Origin: Streptomyces sp. MUM 203J
Lineage (GTDB): Bacteria > Actinomycetota > Actinomycetes > Streptomycetales > Streptomycetaceae
NCBI RefSeq assembly: GCF_022414595.1
Contig: NZ_JADWYO010000002.1
Location: 124,001-188,000 of the forward strand
Length of the DNA: 64,000 bases
Reading direction: 5' to 3'
Under the pieces are notes generated by a model. It made no database searches. It saw only the letters and a list, made by a program, of their open reading frames with translations, and was not told the origin of the DNA. Below, piece after piece: positions 26,039-34,116 of the stretch. The position numbers and the translations under genes are program-made. Every line of letters begins with the position of its first letter. The stretch's first letter is position 1.

Positions 26039-27900
26039 TGCCGACGAGGCGCGACGGTGCGCAGCGCCATCGTGGAACTGGCGTCCCCCTGGGCGGCCTG
26101 CTGCTCGTAGCCGCCGTTCTGGCCGGCCGCCTCGTAGTCCGTGTCGTACCCGTCGTCATAGCCCTGGTCGGCGGCTTCGTAACGGTCCGCGTCGGCGTAT
26201 CTGCCGCTGTCGCCGGAGTCGGGGCCGGAAGCACCGCCGCCGCGCTGACCGCGCCCGCCGCTCTTGCGGCGGCCCTTGCCGCCCTGGGGACCCTTCTCCT
26301 TGCCGCCGCCCTGGCCGCGGTGCATGACCGTGCCCAGCACGGTGCCGCCCGCGCCGGTGATGAGGTCCCGCAGCCGGGAGAGCTGGGAGCGGTGCACGCC
26401 GCGCGGGTCGCACACCACGAGGACACCGTCGACCCGGTCCACCAGCGCCAGCGCGTCCGCGTACGCGAACACCGGCGGGGTCAGCACGATGACCGTGACC
26501 TGCGGGTCGTTGGCCTCCTCCACCAGGCGGGACATCTCCGGCGAGGTCAGCGCCCGTGCCACGTTCCGCACGCGCGTGCCCGGCACCAGTTCGAAGCTGC
26601 CCGACTCACCGGCGTCCACGGTCAGCCGCCGCGTGCCGGGCCAGCCGCTGTTGCCGCCGCCGTCCGCGTCCTGCCTCCACGACGGGCGGTTGAGCTCGCG
26701 GGCCCGCAGCTGGTTCTCCAGCGACGGGCGGCGCAGCTCGGCCTCCACGATCAGCACCCGCTTGCCGGTCTCCGCGAACGACGCGGCCAGGTTGACGGCC
26801 ACCGCCGTCGCCGTACGGCTGGAGCCCCGGGGCGCGGCCACGAGCAGCCGCCGCCGGTCCGCGAACCGCTGGTCGTACGCGAGCCGGTAGGCGATCGACC
26901 GGTACTCCTCCGCGAGCGGCGAGTCCTCCCGGTTCTCCGCGAGCAGCGGTTCCGAGTCCCCGGTGCGGGGCAGCGACCCCAGGACCGGGGCACGCAGCGC
27001 ACGCGCCACATCGCCTTCGGAGCGGGCAGCGGGGTCGAACACCAGCCGTACCCACGCCAGCAGCAGACCGAGCGCGATGCCGACGGCGCCGCCGAGACCC
27101 AGCGACAGCGCCCAGCCCGGCCCGTCGGACTCGGTCGGCGCCGTGGCGACCTTGATCACCTTGCCAGGCGTCATGTCGAGCGCCTTCAGCTTGCTGATGC
27201 GGTTGTTCAGCTCGGTGATCCGGTTGAGCAGGTTGGCCTTGACCGTGTACTCGGCCTCGACGTCGGAGCCGGTCCTGCCGTCGAGCTTCTCCGCGAGCTT
27301 GTCGTGTTCCTTCGCGATCGGATTGAGCTGCTTCTGCAGCCCCTCGATCATCGTGTCGCGGGTGTTCTCGGTCTGCTCCTGCCGGTCCGCGAGGTACGCG
27401 TCGACCAGGGCGTTGGCGCGCTGCGCGGAGACTCCCGGGTTGTCGCTGGTGTAACTGAAGCGCAGCACCAGCGACTTGGGCGGGTTGGTGACCTGGAGCT
27501 CGTTCAGCAGCCCGGCCGGGTCGCCGTCGTACGCCAGCTTCTCCGCGGCCTTCTCGGCGGTGCGGCGGCTGGTCGCGGCCTGCCGCTCGGTGTTCATGTC
27601 GAGGGTCTTCTCGACCGCGATGCTCGGGTTGAAGGGGTCCTCGGTCGCCGCCCGCAGCACGACGTCGCTGGTCGCCACGTAGGTGTCCGAGGTGCTGAAG
27701 CCGAGCCAGGCACCGCCCAGCAGGCCGAGCAGCACACCGCCCGTGATGAGCCGCGGATAGCGCAGCAGCTGCCGGAACTGGTCCCGGAGCAGGTCCGGTT
27801 CGTCCTCCATGACCACGGCCGGTGGCACCTGTCCCGCGGGTGCAACCGCCGGTATCGCCGCCGGCCCGCCCGAGCCGCCGCCCTGTGCGTGCTGCGTCAC
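26035..27900 (-). CDS. Wzz-type chain-length regulator fused to a BY-kinase-like domain
   Basis: 621 residues. Two membrane helices (about 50-68 and 264-285) flank an extracytoplasmic, partly coiled-coil region (about 90-250), as in Wzz/CapA co-polymerases. A cytoplasmic P-loop-like domain follows (about 300-530). Its nucleotide site is altered: the Walker A region reads AAPRGSSRTATA (residues 355-366), with no Gly-Lys-Ser/Thr, and the Walker A' region reads VLIVEAELRRP (383-392). A Gly/Lys-rich linker leads to a tail with six tyrosines (residues 568-598), like the autophosphorylated cluster of BY-kinases. It is coupled by GTGA overlaps to genes on both sides. Chain length control is likely; kinase activity is doubtful. 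Confidence 0.82.
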   Translation of the reverse strand: MTQHAQGGGSGGPAAIPAVAPAGQVPPAVVMEDEPDLLRDQFRQLLRYPRLITGGVLLGLLGGAWLGFSTSDTYVATSDVVLRAATEDPFNPSIAVEKTLDMNTERQAATSRRTAEKAAEKLAYDGDPAGLLNELQVTNPPKSLVLRFSYTSDNPGVSAQRANALVDAYLADRQEQTENTRDTMIEGLQKQLNPIAKEHDKLAEKLDGRTGSDVEAEYTVKANLLNRITELNNRISKLKALDMTPGKVIKVATAPTESDGPGWALSLGLGGAVGIALGLLLAWVRLVFDPAARSEGDVARALRAPVLGSLPRTGDSEPLLAENREDSPLAEEYRSIAYRLAYDQRFADRRRLLVAAPRGSSRTATAVAVNLAASFAETGKRVLIVEAELRRPSLENQLRARELNRPSWRQDADGGGNSGWPGTRRLTVDAGESGSFELVPGTRVRNVARALTSPEMSRLVEEANDPQVTVIVLTPPVFAYADALALVDRVDGVLVVCDPRGVHRSQLSRLRDLITGAGGTVLGTVMHRGQGGGKEKGPQGGKGRRKSGGRGQRGGGASGPDSGDSGRYADADRYEAADQGYDDGYDTDYEAAGQNGGYEQQAAQGDASSTMALRTVAPRRQ

Positions 27901-29228
27901 CTGTTCGCCCCTCCTGATGTTCCGCGACCGGCAGCCGACGACCCGGCCGTACCCGCCCCGGCCAGGGACAGGGCCTCGTCCAGGAGCGCGTCGTAGCGCG
28001 CCAGACCGGCGGCCCGGCCGAGATGCGCCTCCACGTGGCGCGGCCCCGCCGTCCCCAGACGCTCCGCCGCGACCGGGTCGGAAGCCAGATTACGTACCGC
28101 CGCGAGCAGCGCCGCCGGGTCCTCCGGCGGTACGAGCACGCCGGCCCCGGAGCGCCGGACCTCCTCCGCGGTTCCACCGCCGTCCGCGACGGACGCGACG
28201 ACCGGCCGTCCGGCGGCGAAGTACGAGGTCAGCTTGGACGGCACGCTCATGTCGAGGACCGAGGCCCGCTGGGTGACGGCCAGCACATCGGCGGCGGCCA
28301 TCACGTCGGGGAACTGGTCGGAGTCGACCGGCGGCAGGAACTCCAGGTTCGGCACGTCCCGCGCCAGCTCGCTCAGCGTCTCCCGCTGGTTGCCGTCGCC
28401 CATCAGCACCACCCGCACGTCCCGGCCGAGGCGCGCGGTCTCCACCAGGACCTCCAGGCCCTGCTTGAGGCCCATGTTCCCGGCGTGCAGCACGACCGTG
28501 TCACCGGGCGCCCAGCCGAGCCGCGCCCGGGTCTCCTCACGGGGCGCGGAGGGGGCGGCCACATGCGACCAGTTGGGAACGATCCGTATCCGCTCGGGCG
28601 CCACGCCCAGCGCCGTCACGCGCTCCACGAACGTCTCGTGGATGACCCCGACGAGCGTGGCCCGCCGCAGCGCGTAGCCCTCGACCCGGGCCGCCGCGGC
28701 AGCCGCCTTGTCGCCGCCCTCGATGCCGCTCTGCTCGGCCGCGGCGCCCATCAGGTCCTGCACGACCGGCACGTACGGGGCTCCCCAGCGCTTCGCCAGC
28801 CGGGCGCCCGTCACCCCGCCCGCGAGGCTGGGCAGCTGTGCGACGACGGCGTCCGGCCGCTCGATGCGCGGGGGCGCGACCAGCTTGTGGGTCAGCACCG
28901 ACGCCTCGAACACGGCCCGCCGCACGGCCGTCTGCCGCGCGGGCACGCTGTGCCGTCTGCGGTGCACGGTCACGCCGTTGCGCTGCTCGGTGCGGCGCCA
29001 CGCGCCCTGGTAGTCCTCGTCCACCGTCCAGGACGGGTAGTGCGGCATGCCGGCCAGGACGTGCGTCTCGTGTCCCTGGGCGGCCCAGTGCTCGGCGACC
29101 TGTGTGGCGTAGGGTCCGATACCGGTGTGCTCGGGTGCGTAGTTCGTGGACACGAGCAGCACACGCCGCTTCCGCTGTGCCTGCTGCGGCGGTATACCAC
29201 CCGGCTCCGATGGACGTGTGTCCGGCAT
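27897..29228 (-). CDS. WcaI-like family 4 glycosyltransferase
   Basis: 443-residue GT-B enzyme. The N-terminus has VLLVSTNYAPEHTGIGPYA, the signature of the WcaI (colanic acid) group. VVQDLMGAAAEQSG follows near 165. The C-terminal domain has VLHAGNMGLKQGLEVL, VVLMGDGNQRE and a LDMSVPSKLTSYFAAGRPVVAS segment. WcaI enzymes are linked to fucose transfer, which fits the GDP-fucose genes nearby, but the sugar cannot be read from the sequence. ATG 29228 has a GGGGGG site. It is the first gene of the operon with the Wzz/kinase-like protein and flippase, and is divergent from the cytidylyltransferase gene. Confidence 0.88.
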   Translation of the reverse strand: MPDTRPSEPGGIPPQQAQRKRRVLLVSTNYAPEHTGIGPYATQVAEHWAAQGHETHVLAGMPHYPSWTVDEDYQGAWRRTEQRNGVTVHRRRHSVPARQTAVRRAVFEASVLTHKLVAPPRIERPDAVVAQLPSLAGGVTGARLAKRWGAPYVPVVQDLMGAAAEQSGIEGGDKAAAAAARVEGYALRRATLVGVIHETFVERVTALGVAPERIRIVPNWSHVAAPSAPREETRARLGWAPGDTVVLHAGNMGLKQGLEVLVETARLGRDVRVVLMGDGNQRETLSELARDVPNLEFLPPVDSDQFPDVMAAADVLAVTQRASVLDMSVPSKLTSYFAAGRPVVASVADGGGTAEEVRRSGAGVLVPPEDPAALLAAVRNLASDPVAAERLGTAGPRHVEAHLGRAAGLARYDALLDEALSLAGAGTAGSSAAGRGTSGGANR

Positions 29229-29248
29229 CGGCTGCCCCCCATTGTGAC

Positions 29249-29277
29249 GAACGATTGCCCGTGCACCCTAATCGTTC
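29249..29277. promoter_or_regulatory. Inverted repeat in a divergent promoter region
   Basis: Eight-base arms GAACGATT and AATCGTTC with a 13-base spacer, centred in the 130-bp gap between the WcaI-like gene and the cytidylyltransferase gene. Arm length and spacing (21 bp between arm centres) fit a dimeric repressor or activator on one face of the helix. The cognate regulator is unknown. Confidence 0.4.
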
Positions 29278-29358
29278 ACCTGTCCTCCCGCTCACGTGCA
29301 CGGTACTGTCATGCCGGATACACGGGGGCGGAACGTTTCAGAGGGGGCCAAGCAAGCC

Positions 29359-29832
29359 ATGTCGGAGCGCCGAGGATACCGGGTCGGATATGCCCCGGGG
29401 GCCTACGATCTTTTCCACATCGGACATCTCAACATCCTCCGTCACGCCCGGCAGCACTGTGACTACCTGGTCGCCGGAGTGGTGTCGGACGAGATGGTGG
29501 AGATGGCCAAGGGGCGGCGCCCGGTCATCCCGCTCATCGAGCGGCTGGAGATCGTCCGCAACATCAAGTACGTGGACGCCGCGTTCGTCGAGACCGTGCC
29601 GGACAAGGTGGAGACCTGGAAGCAGGTCCGGTTCGACGTCCTGTTCAAGGGCGACGACTGGCGGGGCACGCCCAAGGGCGACAAGCTGGAGCAGGACTTC
29701 GCGGAAGTCGGCGTGGACGTCGTCTACTTCCCGTATACGGTCCACACCAGCAGCACCCAGCTCCGCCGCGCCCTGGACGCGCTCACCGACCCGGCGCCGC
29801 AGGGCGAGACGGCGGGCGTCCAGCCGGGCTGA
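29359..29832 (+). CDS. Glycerol-3-phosphate cytidylyltransferase-like enzyme
   Basis: 157-residue nucleotidyltransferase fold with YAPGAYDLFHIGHLNIL (HxGH site, near residues 10-26), a middle lysine region (VETWKQVRFDVLFKGDDW) and the SSTQLRRAL motif, equivalent to the ISTT end of TagD and related enzymes. Such enzymes make CDP-glycerol or other CDP-polyols from CTP. ATG 29359 is chosen because the fold begins a few residues later; GGGGG lies 13 bp upstream. It converges, with a 6-bp gap, on a CDP-alcohol phosphotransferase, so the pair could make and use a CDP-alcohol. Confidence 0.85.
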   Translation: MSERRGYRVGYAPGAYDLFHIGHLNILRHARQHCDYLVAGVVSDEMVEMAKGRRPVIPLIERLEIVRNIKYVDAAFVETVPDKVETWKQVRFDVLFKGDDWRGTPKGDKLEQDFAEVGVDVVYFPYTVHTSSTQLRRALDALTDPAPQGETAGVQPG

Positions 29833-29838
29833 GACGTT

Positions 29839-30591
29839 TCAGCCGTTGTCGAGTTCCCGGAACCACTTGACCAGGAACAGCGGCAGATAGAGCGCGGCAG
29901 CGGCGCCCAGCAGCCCGTAGCCCCACAGGAACAGCGGCCCGCCACCGAGCAGCACGAACACCAGGCAGAAGACGCCGTGATCGACCGGCAGCAGCGCGAC
30001 CGCGCGCAGCGTCGAAGGCGCGGGCGGCGCGCTGCCCGGCGCGGGCCTGGGCTTCAGCTTCTCGGTGAGCAGCCCGCCGACGAACGTGACGATGGTCGCG
30101 AGCAGGAAGCCGAACGGCAGCAGCAGCCACAGCTCGGACCCCTCGGTGCCGTAGAACCCGGGGTACCGGTAGAAGCTGATCGCGACCGCGAGGTGAAGAA
30201 CCGTGAGCTTCGCGCAGTCCACGACGTGATCGAGCCACTCCCCGGCCGGGGACCCGCCCCCGCGCAGCCGCGCGAGCTGCCCGTCCGCGGAGTCGAACGC
30301 GAACCCGACGACGAGCGCGGCGGACACCAGCACCCCGACGGCCCACGAGGGTGCGCCCAGGGCGAGCACGGCGACCCCGGCGAAACTGAACGCGGCACTG
30401 ACGACGGTGACCTGGTTGGGAGTGAGCCGGGCGACATAGGCACTGGCGGCCAGCACACGTCCCGCGGGCCGGTTCACGAACCGCGAGTACAGCGACACCC
30501 CCTTGGCGGCCTTCTGCGCGTTCCGCAACCGGGAGAGCGCCTCCCCCCACGACATGCGCACCCCGCCGTCCACGACAGTTCCGCCCGCCAT
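29839..30591 (-). CDS. CDP-alcohol phosphatidyltransferase family protein
   Basis: 250-residue membrane protein with about six helices. It carries the complete family motif at residues 100-124: D-SA-DG-QL-AR, eight residues, G-EWL-D-HVV-D, which holds the metal and catalytic aspartates. Enzymes of this family move a phospho-alcohol from CDP to a lipid or sugar hydroxyl. I start at ATG 30591 with a GGGGGT site; the frame is open far upstream but shadows the LCP gene. It converges on the TagD-like gene, 6 bp away. The substrate is unknown: either phospholipid synthesis or addition of a polyol-phosphate to the glycan. Confidence 0.87.
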   Translation of the reverse strand: MAGGTVVDGGVRMSWGEALSRLRNAQKAAKGVSLYSRFVNRPAGRVLAASAYVARLTPNQVTVVSAAFSFAGVAVLALGAPSWAVGVLVSAALVVGFAFDSADGQLARLRGGGSPAGEWLDHVVDCAKLTVLHLAVAISFYRYPGFYGTEGSELWLLLPFGFLLATIVTFVGGLLTEKLKPRPAPGSAPPAPSTLRAVALLPVDHGVFCLVFVLLGGGPLFLWGYGLLGAAAALYLPLFLVKWFRELDNG

Positions 30592-30654
30592 CACACCCCC
30601 TGCGTCTGTCCACCGCATGCCCTTCACACGGCAGACCGCCCATGATGACAGCCG

Positions 30655-30680
30655 CGCCCCCGGCCGGGTGACCGGGGGCG
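30655..30680. terminator. 9-bp hairpin upstream of the CDP-alcohol gene
   Basis: Arms CGCCCCCGG and CCGGGGGCG with an 8-base loop, in the 300-bp interval between the LCP gene (ending at 30894 on the minus strand) and the next gene start at 30591. It may be a back-up terminator for the LCP transcript. Nothing else was seen in this interval. Confidence 0.4.
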
Positions 30681-30862
30681 GCGAGGGGGGCCGCCTTCGC
30701 GTCCCGCCGCGGTACGGCGCTTCGGCCGGGGCGGGGCTGCCCCCGCTCCGTCGCGGGAACGGCCCCCGGCCTGACGGATCCCCCTGACCCGCACCCGCTG
30801 GGCGCCGCGTCCGCGGGGACCTGCCGACGCGGGCGGCGGACCCGTGCGCAGACCGGGGCACC

Positions 30863-30882
30863 GGGCCCGGAAGGGCGGGCCC
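30863..30882 (-). terminator. Hairpin after the LCP gene
   Basis: Arms GGGCCCG and CGGGCCC with a 6-base loop, 11 bp beyond the LCP stop codon on the minus strand. Confidence 0.5.
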
Positions 30883-30893
30883 CCGGGAAGGCG

Positions 30894-31985
30894 TCAGCGC
30901 GCCGTCGCCGGCGACTTCGTCGCCGACTCCGGAATCGACGCGTCCTCCCGGAGCGCCCGCCACAGCGCACCCGCCTGCGGCTCCGCCGCCACCACCCGGT
31001 TCGGGTCGGCCTTGTCGTACGCGACCGGCAGCATCACCGTCTCCATCGTCGACGGATCGATCCCCTGCATCTCCCGCCCGAACTCCGCCAGCGCCGTCAG
31101 CGAGGCCAGCTCCTCGTCCGTGGTGAGCGCCTTGGTGGCGGACTGCGCGATCCGGTACGCCTTCGCCGGGCTGCCCAGCAGGTCCTGCTGCTTGACCTCC
31201 TTCAGCAGCGCCATCATGAACTGCTGCTGAAGCCCGATCCGCCCCAGGTCGCTGCCGTCCCGGTACCCGTACCGGGTGCGGACGAACTTCAGGGAGTCCG
31301 TGCCGTTCAGCCGGTGCGTCCCGGGGTCCAGGGTGAACCCGCCCTTGGTGTCCCGGATGGGCTCCTTGACGTCGACGGTGACACCGCCCAGCTCGTCGAC
31401 GAGTTCCTTGAACCCGGCGAAGTCGATCTCCATGAGGTGGTCGATGCGCACCCCGGACATCTTCTCCACGGTCTTCACGACGCAGGCGGAACCACCCGTG
31501 GTGTACACGGAGTTGAACATGACCCGGGATGCCGCCCCGGTCTCGCCGCCCGAGGCGTCCGTACAGACGGGCCGGTCCACCAGGGTGTCGCGCGGAATGC
31601 TGACCGCCACGGCCCTGGACCGGTCGGCCGAGATGTGTACGACGAGCGCGGTGTCGGACCGGGCGCCGCCCACCTTGCCCGCGTCCAGTGCGGCGTTGTC
31701 CCCGGCGCGCGAGTCGGACCCCAGGACCAGCAGGTTCGTCGCGGCGAGCGCGGTGGGCGCCTTCTCCGGGCGGTTGTCGCCGAGGGCCTGGTTGATGTCC
31801 ACGCTGTTGATGTTGCTGTCCAGCTCCCGGTACGTCCACCAGGCCGCCCCGGCTCCGCCCAGCACGAGCACGGCCAGCCCCAGCCCGGCTATCCGCAGCC
31901 CCCGTCGCTTCCCGCGCCCGGCGGCCCGGCGGGAACGCTTCCGTGACGTCCTGCCACCGGCCCGCTGCTCCGTGGTGTCCGACAT
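30894..31985 (-). CDS. LytR-CpsA-Psr (LCP) phosphotransferase
   Basis: 363 residues: Arg/Lys-rich cytoplasmic end, one membrane helix (about 31-50), then the extracytoplasmic LCP domain. Key parts are NLLVLGSDSRAGD, ARSDTALVVHISADRSRAVAVSIPRDT, FNSVYTTGG and LKFVRTRYGYRDGSDLGRIGLQQQF, which hold the aspartates and arginines that bind the pyrophosphate-lipid head and magnesium. LCP proteins attach lipid-linked glycans to peptidoglycan or to wall polymers. ATG 31985 follows a GGGGAGGG site. Its place at the end of the glycan locus fits wall attachment of the finished polymer. Confidence 0.92.
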   Translation of the reverse strand: MSDTTEQRAGGRTSRKRSRRAAGRGKRRGLRIAGLGLAVLVLGGAGAAWWTYRELDSNINSVDINQALGDNRPEKAPTALAATNLLVLGSDSRAGDNAALDAGKVGGARSDTALVVHISADRSRAVAVSIPRDTLVDRPVCTDASGGETGAASRVMFNSVYTTGGSACVVKTVEKMSGVRIDHLMEIDFAGFKELVDELGGVTVDVKEPIRDTKGGFTLDPGTHRLNGTDSLKFVRTRYGYRDGSDLGRIGLQQQFMMALLKEVKQQDLLGSPAKAYRIAQSATKALTTDEELASLTALAEFGREMQGIDPSTMETVMLPVAYDKADPNRVVAAEPQAGALWRALREDASIPESATKSPATAR

Positions 31986-32103
31986 GAGTCCCTCCCCCTT
32001 GACACGACCGGCGACGCCCTACGCCTGACCGGTCGCTGAACTATAGGCATCTCGTCCGCCGCCACCGAAGCCCCGTGCGTCACACCGAGGCGGGTACGGA
32101 GAA

Positions 32104-32134
32104 GGGGCGCCCCGCCTGTCCGGCGCGGCGCCCC
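32104..32134. terminator. Hairpin between LCP and transporter genes
   Basis: Arms GGGGCGCC and GGCGCCCC, extended by four further pairs after one mismatch, with a short loop. It lies 25 bp beyond the stop of the peptide transporter gene (minus strand) and is probably its terminator. Confidence 0.6.
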
Positions 32135-32139
32135 TGCAG

Positions 32140-32154
32140 CGGACCAGCGGTCCG
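32140..32154 (-). terminator. Small hairpin at the end of the transporter gene
   Basis: Six-base arms CGGACC and GGTCCG with an AGC loop, immediately after the transporter stop codon and next to the larger hairpin at 32104-32134. Confidence 0.35.
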
Positions 32155-32158
32155 TGGC

Positions 32159-33661
32159 TCAGTGCACGCCCCCCATGAGCGGCTGCACCTTCCGGCGGAA
32201 CATGAAGATCGCGACACCGCCCAGCACCGCGACGGCACCCTGGCTGGCGAACCACCACTCGGTGTCCGTCGGCGCACCCACCAGCTGGAGCAGCGAGATC
32301 ACGGACGAGCCCGCCGTCACCGCCAGGAACCACACGCCCATCATCTGCGAGGCGTACTTCGCCGGTGCCAGCTTCGTCGTCAGCGACAGGCCGACGGGGG
32401 AGAGGGTCAGCTCACCCACGGTCTGGATCAGGTACACCGAGCACAGCCACAGCGGCGTGACCTTGGCCCCGCCCGAGGACGCGGCCTGCGCCAGCATCAT
32501 CACGAAGAAGGAGCCGCCGATCATCAGCAGACCGGTCGCGAACTTGCTGAGCGTGCTCGGCTCCTTGCCGCGCCGCGACAGCGCCACCCACAGCCAGGCG
32601 AAGACCGGAGCCAGTGCCATCACGTACAGCGGGTTCAGGGACTGGAACGCGCTGGACGGGAAATCGAAGCCGAAGAGTGTGTTCTCGGTGTTGTTCTTCG
32701 CGAACAGGCTGAGTGTGGAGCCGGTCTGGTCGTAGATCGCCCAGAACGCGGCGGCGGCCACGAAGAACCAGGCGTACGCCGACATCCGGGACCGTTCCAC
32801 CGGCTCCAGCTCGCGGTCGCGCCGCACCTTCACCAGGTAGTAGGCCGGCAGGGCCAGGCCCAGAAGGGTCAGCGGCCACAGCACCCAGTCGATCGTGAAC
32901 ACGCCGCTCAGGCCGACCAGCGCGTAGGCGCCCGCGGCGACGGCCAGCCAGATGAGGGCCTTGCGGACGAAGCCGATGCGTTCGGCGGCGGAGAGCGGGG
33001 CGGGCACCCGGCTCGACTCGGGCGCCAGGCTGCTGAAACCGGTGAAGTAGAAGACCAGGCCGATGGCCATACCGACACCGGCCATGGCGAAGCCCAGGTG
33101 CCAGTTCACCAGCTGGCCGACGGTGCCGATGGTCAGCGGCGCGGCGAAGGCACCCAGGTTGATGCCCATGTAGAAGACGGTGAAGCCGCCGTCCCGGCGC
33201 GGGTCGTTCTTGTCCTGGTACAGGTGGCCGACCATCGTGGAGATGTTGGCCTTCAGCAGACCCGAGCCTGCCGCGATGAACGCCAGGCCGGCGAAGAAGG
33301 ACGCCTCGAACGGCACGGCCAGCAGAAAGTGGCCGATCATGATGATCGTGCCGGAGATCGCCACGGTCTTGCGGGCGCCCCACACCCGGTCACCGAACCA
33401 GCCGCCCGGCAGGGCCAGCAGGTACACCATCGCGTTGTAGACGGAGTAGATGGCGACGGCGGTGGCGTCCTCGAAGCCGAGCCCGCCCTCGGCGGCCTTG
33501 GCCGACAGGTAGAGGACGAGCAGGGCGCGCATGCCGTAGTAGCTGTAGCGCTCCCACATCTCGGTCATGAAGAGGAAGGCCAGGCCGCGGGGGTGGCCGA
33601 GGAAGGTCTTCTCGTGGGCAGCGGGGCTGCCCGCCGAGTCCCTCGTCAGGCTGGACGCCAT
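32159..33661 (-). CDS. POT/PTR-family proton-coupled peptide transporter
   Basis: 500-residue membrane protein of the major facilitator fold with 14 likely helices. It carries the E-x-x-E-R motif of the POT family (TEMWERYSYYG near residue 33), the FYMGINLGAFAAPL motif near residue 160 and a late GELTLSPVGLSL segment. POT proteins import di- and tripeptides with protons. ATG 33661 has an AAGGA site about 8 bp upstream; a longer frame reaches 33715. It is a single-gene unit divergent from the two-component system. Confidence 0.93.
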   Translation of the reverse strand: MASSLTRDSAGSPAAHEKTFLGHPRGLAFLFMTEMWERYSYYGMRALLVLYLSAKAAEGGLGFEDATAVAIYSVYNAMVYLLALPGGWFGDRVWGARKTVAISGTIIMIGHFLLAVPFEASFFAGLAFIAAGSGLLKANISTMVGHLYQDKNDPRRDGGFTVFYMGINLGAFAAPLTIGTVGQLVNWHLGFAMAGVGMAIGLVFYFTGFSSLAPESSRVPAPLSAAERIGFVRKALIWLAVAAGAYALVGLSGVFTIDWVLWPLTLLGLALPAYYLVKVRRDRELEPVERSRMSAYAWFFVAAAAFWAIYDQTGSTLSLFAKNNTENTLFGFDFPSSAFQSLNPLYVMALAPVFAWLWVALSRRGKEPSTLSKFATGLLMIGGSFFVMMLAQAASSGGAKVTPLWLCSVYLIQTVGELTLSPVGLSLTTKLAPAKYASQMMGVWFLAVTAGSSVISLLQLVGAPTDTEWWFASQGAVAVLGGVAIFMFRRKVQPLMGGVH

Positions 33662-34116
33662 GGTCACGATCCTTGTGTGTTTCTCGGGACGTGTGCCGCC
33701 GGGTGAGCGCCGCACGCCCGCGTGGGGGACGGCCGGTACCGGTGCGGGGTCGCCGCTCCGGGATCCATGCCCCGCCGCGTGTCATCGCGCCGCGAAGCCC
33801 GGCCACAGGTCATTGCTCGCACCGGGTCCCGTGGGGGGACCCCGGCGTTTCTGACGCCGCGCAGAAAAGAGACCTTCGACCTGTCAACGAGTGTTGGCGC
33901 CAAAGGTCCCGGATTGCCGCTACGGGAGCGTCTCGCCACCATACGCCACGAGAGTGCGCCATTTGGAAGGGCTTGAGAGATGAATCACAGGCGATCATGG
34001 AACCGTATGCATATATTCAAAGGTTGTTCCTTAATTCCAGTCGCTCATGCCCAGGTTCTGGTGATCCTGACGCGATCTCCGCACGGGCTTCACCCCACGC
34101 GGACTACCATCACTCC
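33662..34116. other. Divergent promoter region of transporter and two-component genes
   Basis: 455 bp without a gene. Part of it (about 33985-34070) is clearly AT-richer, with ATGCATATAT-like sequence, as expected for a promoter of the response regulator gene. A 10-bp palindrome TTGGCGCCAA lies at 33894-33903, and GACCTT (33871-33876) is mirrored by AAGGTC (33903-33908) around it. These may be regulator sites. Confidence 0.5.
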
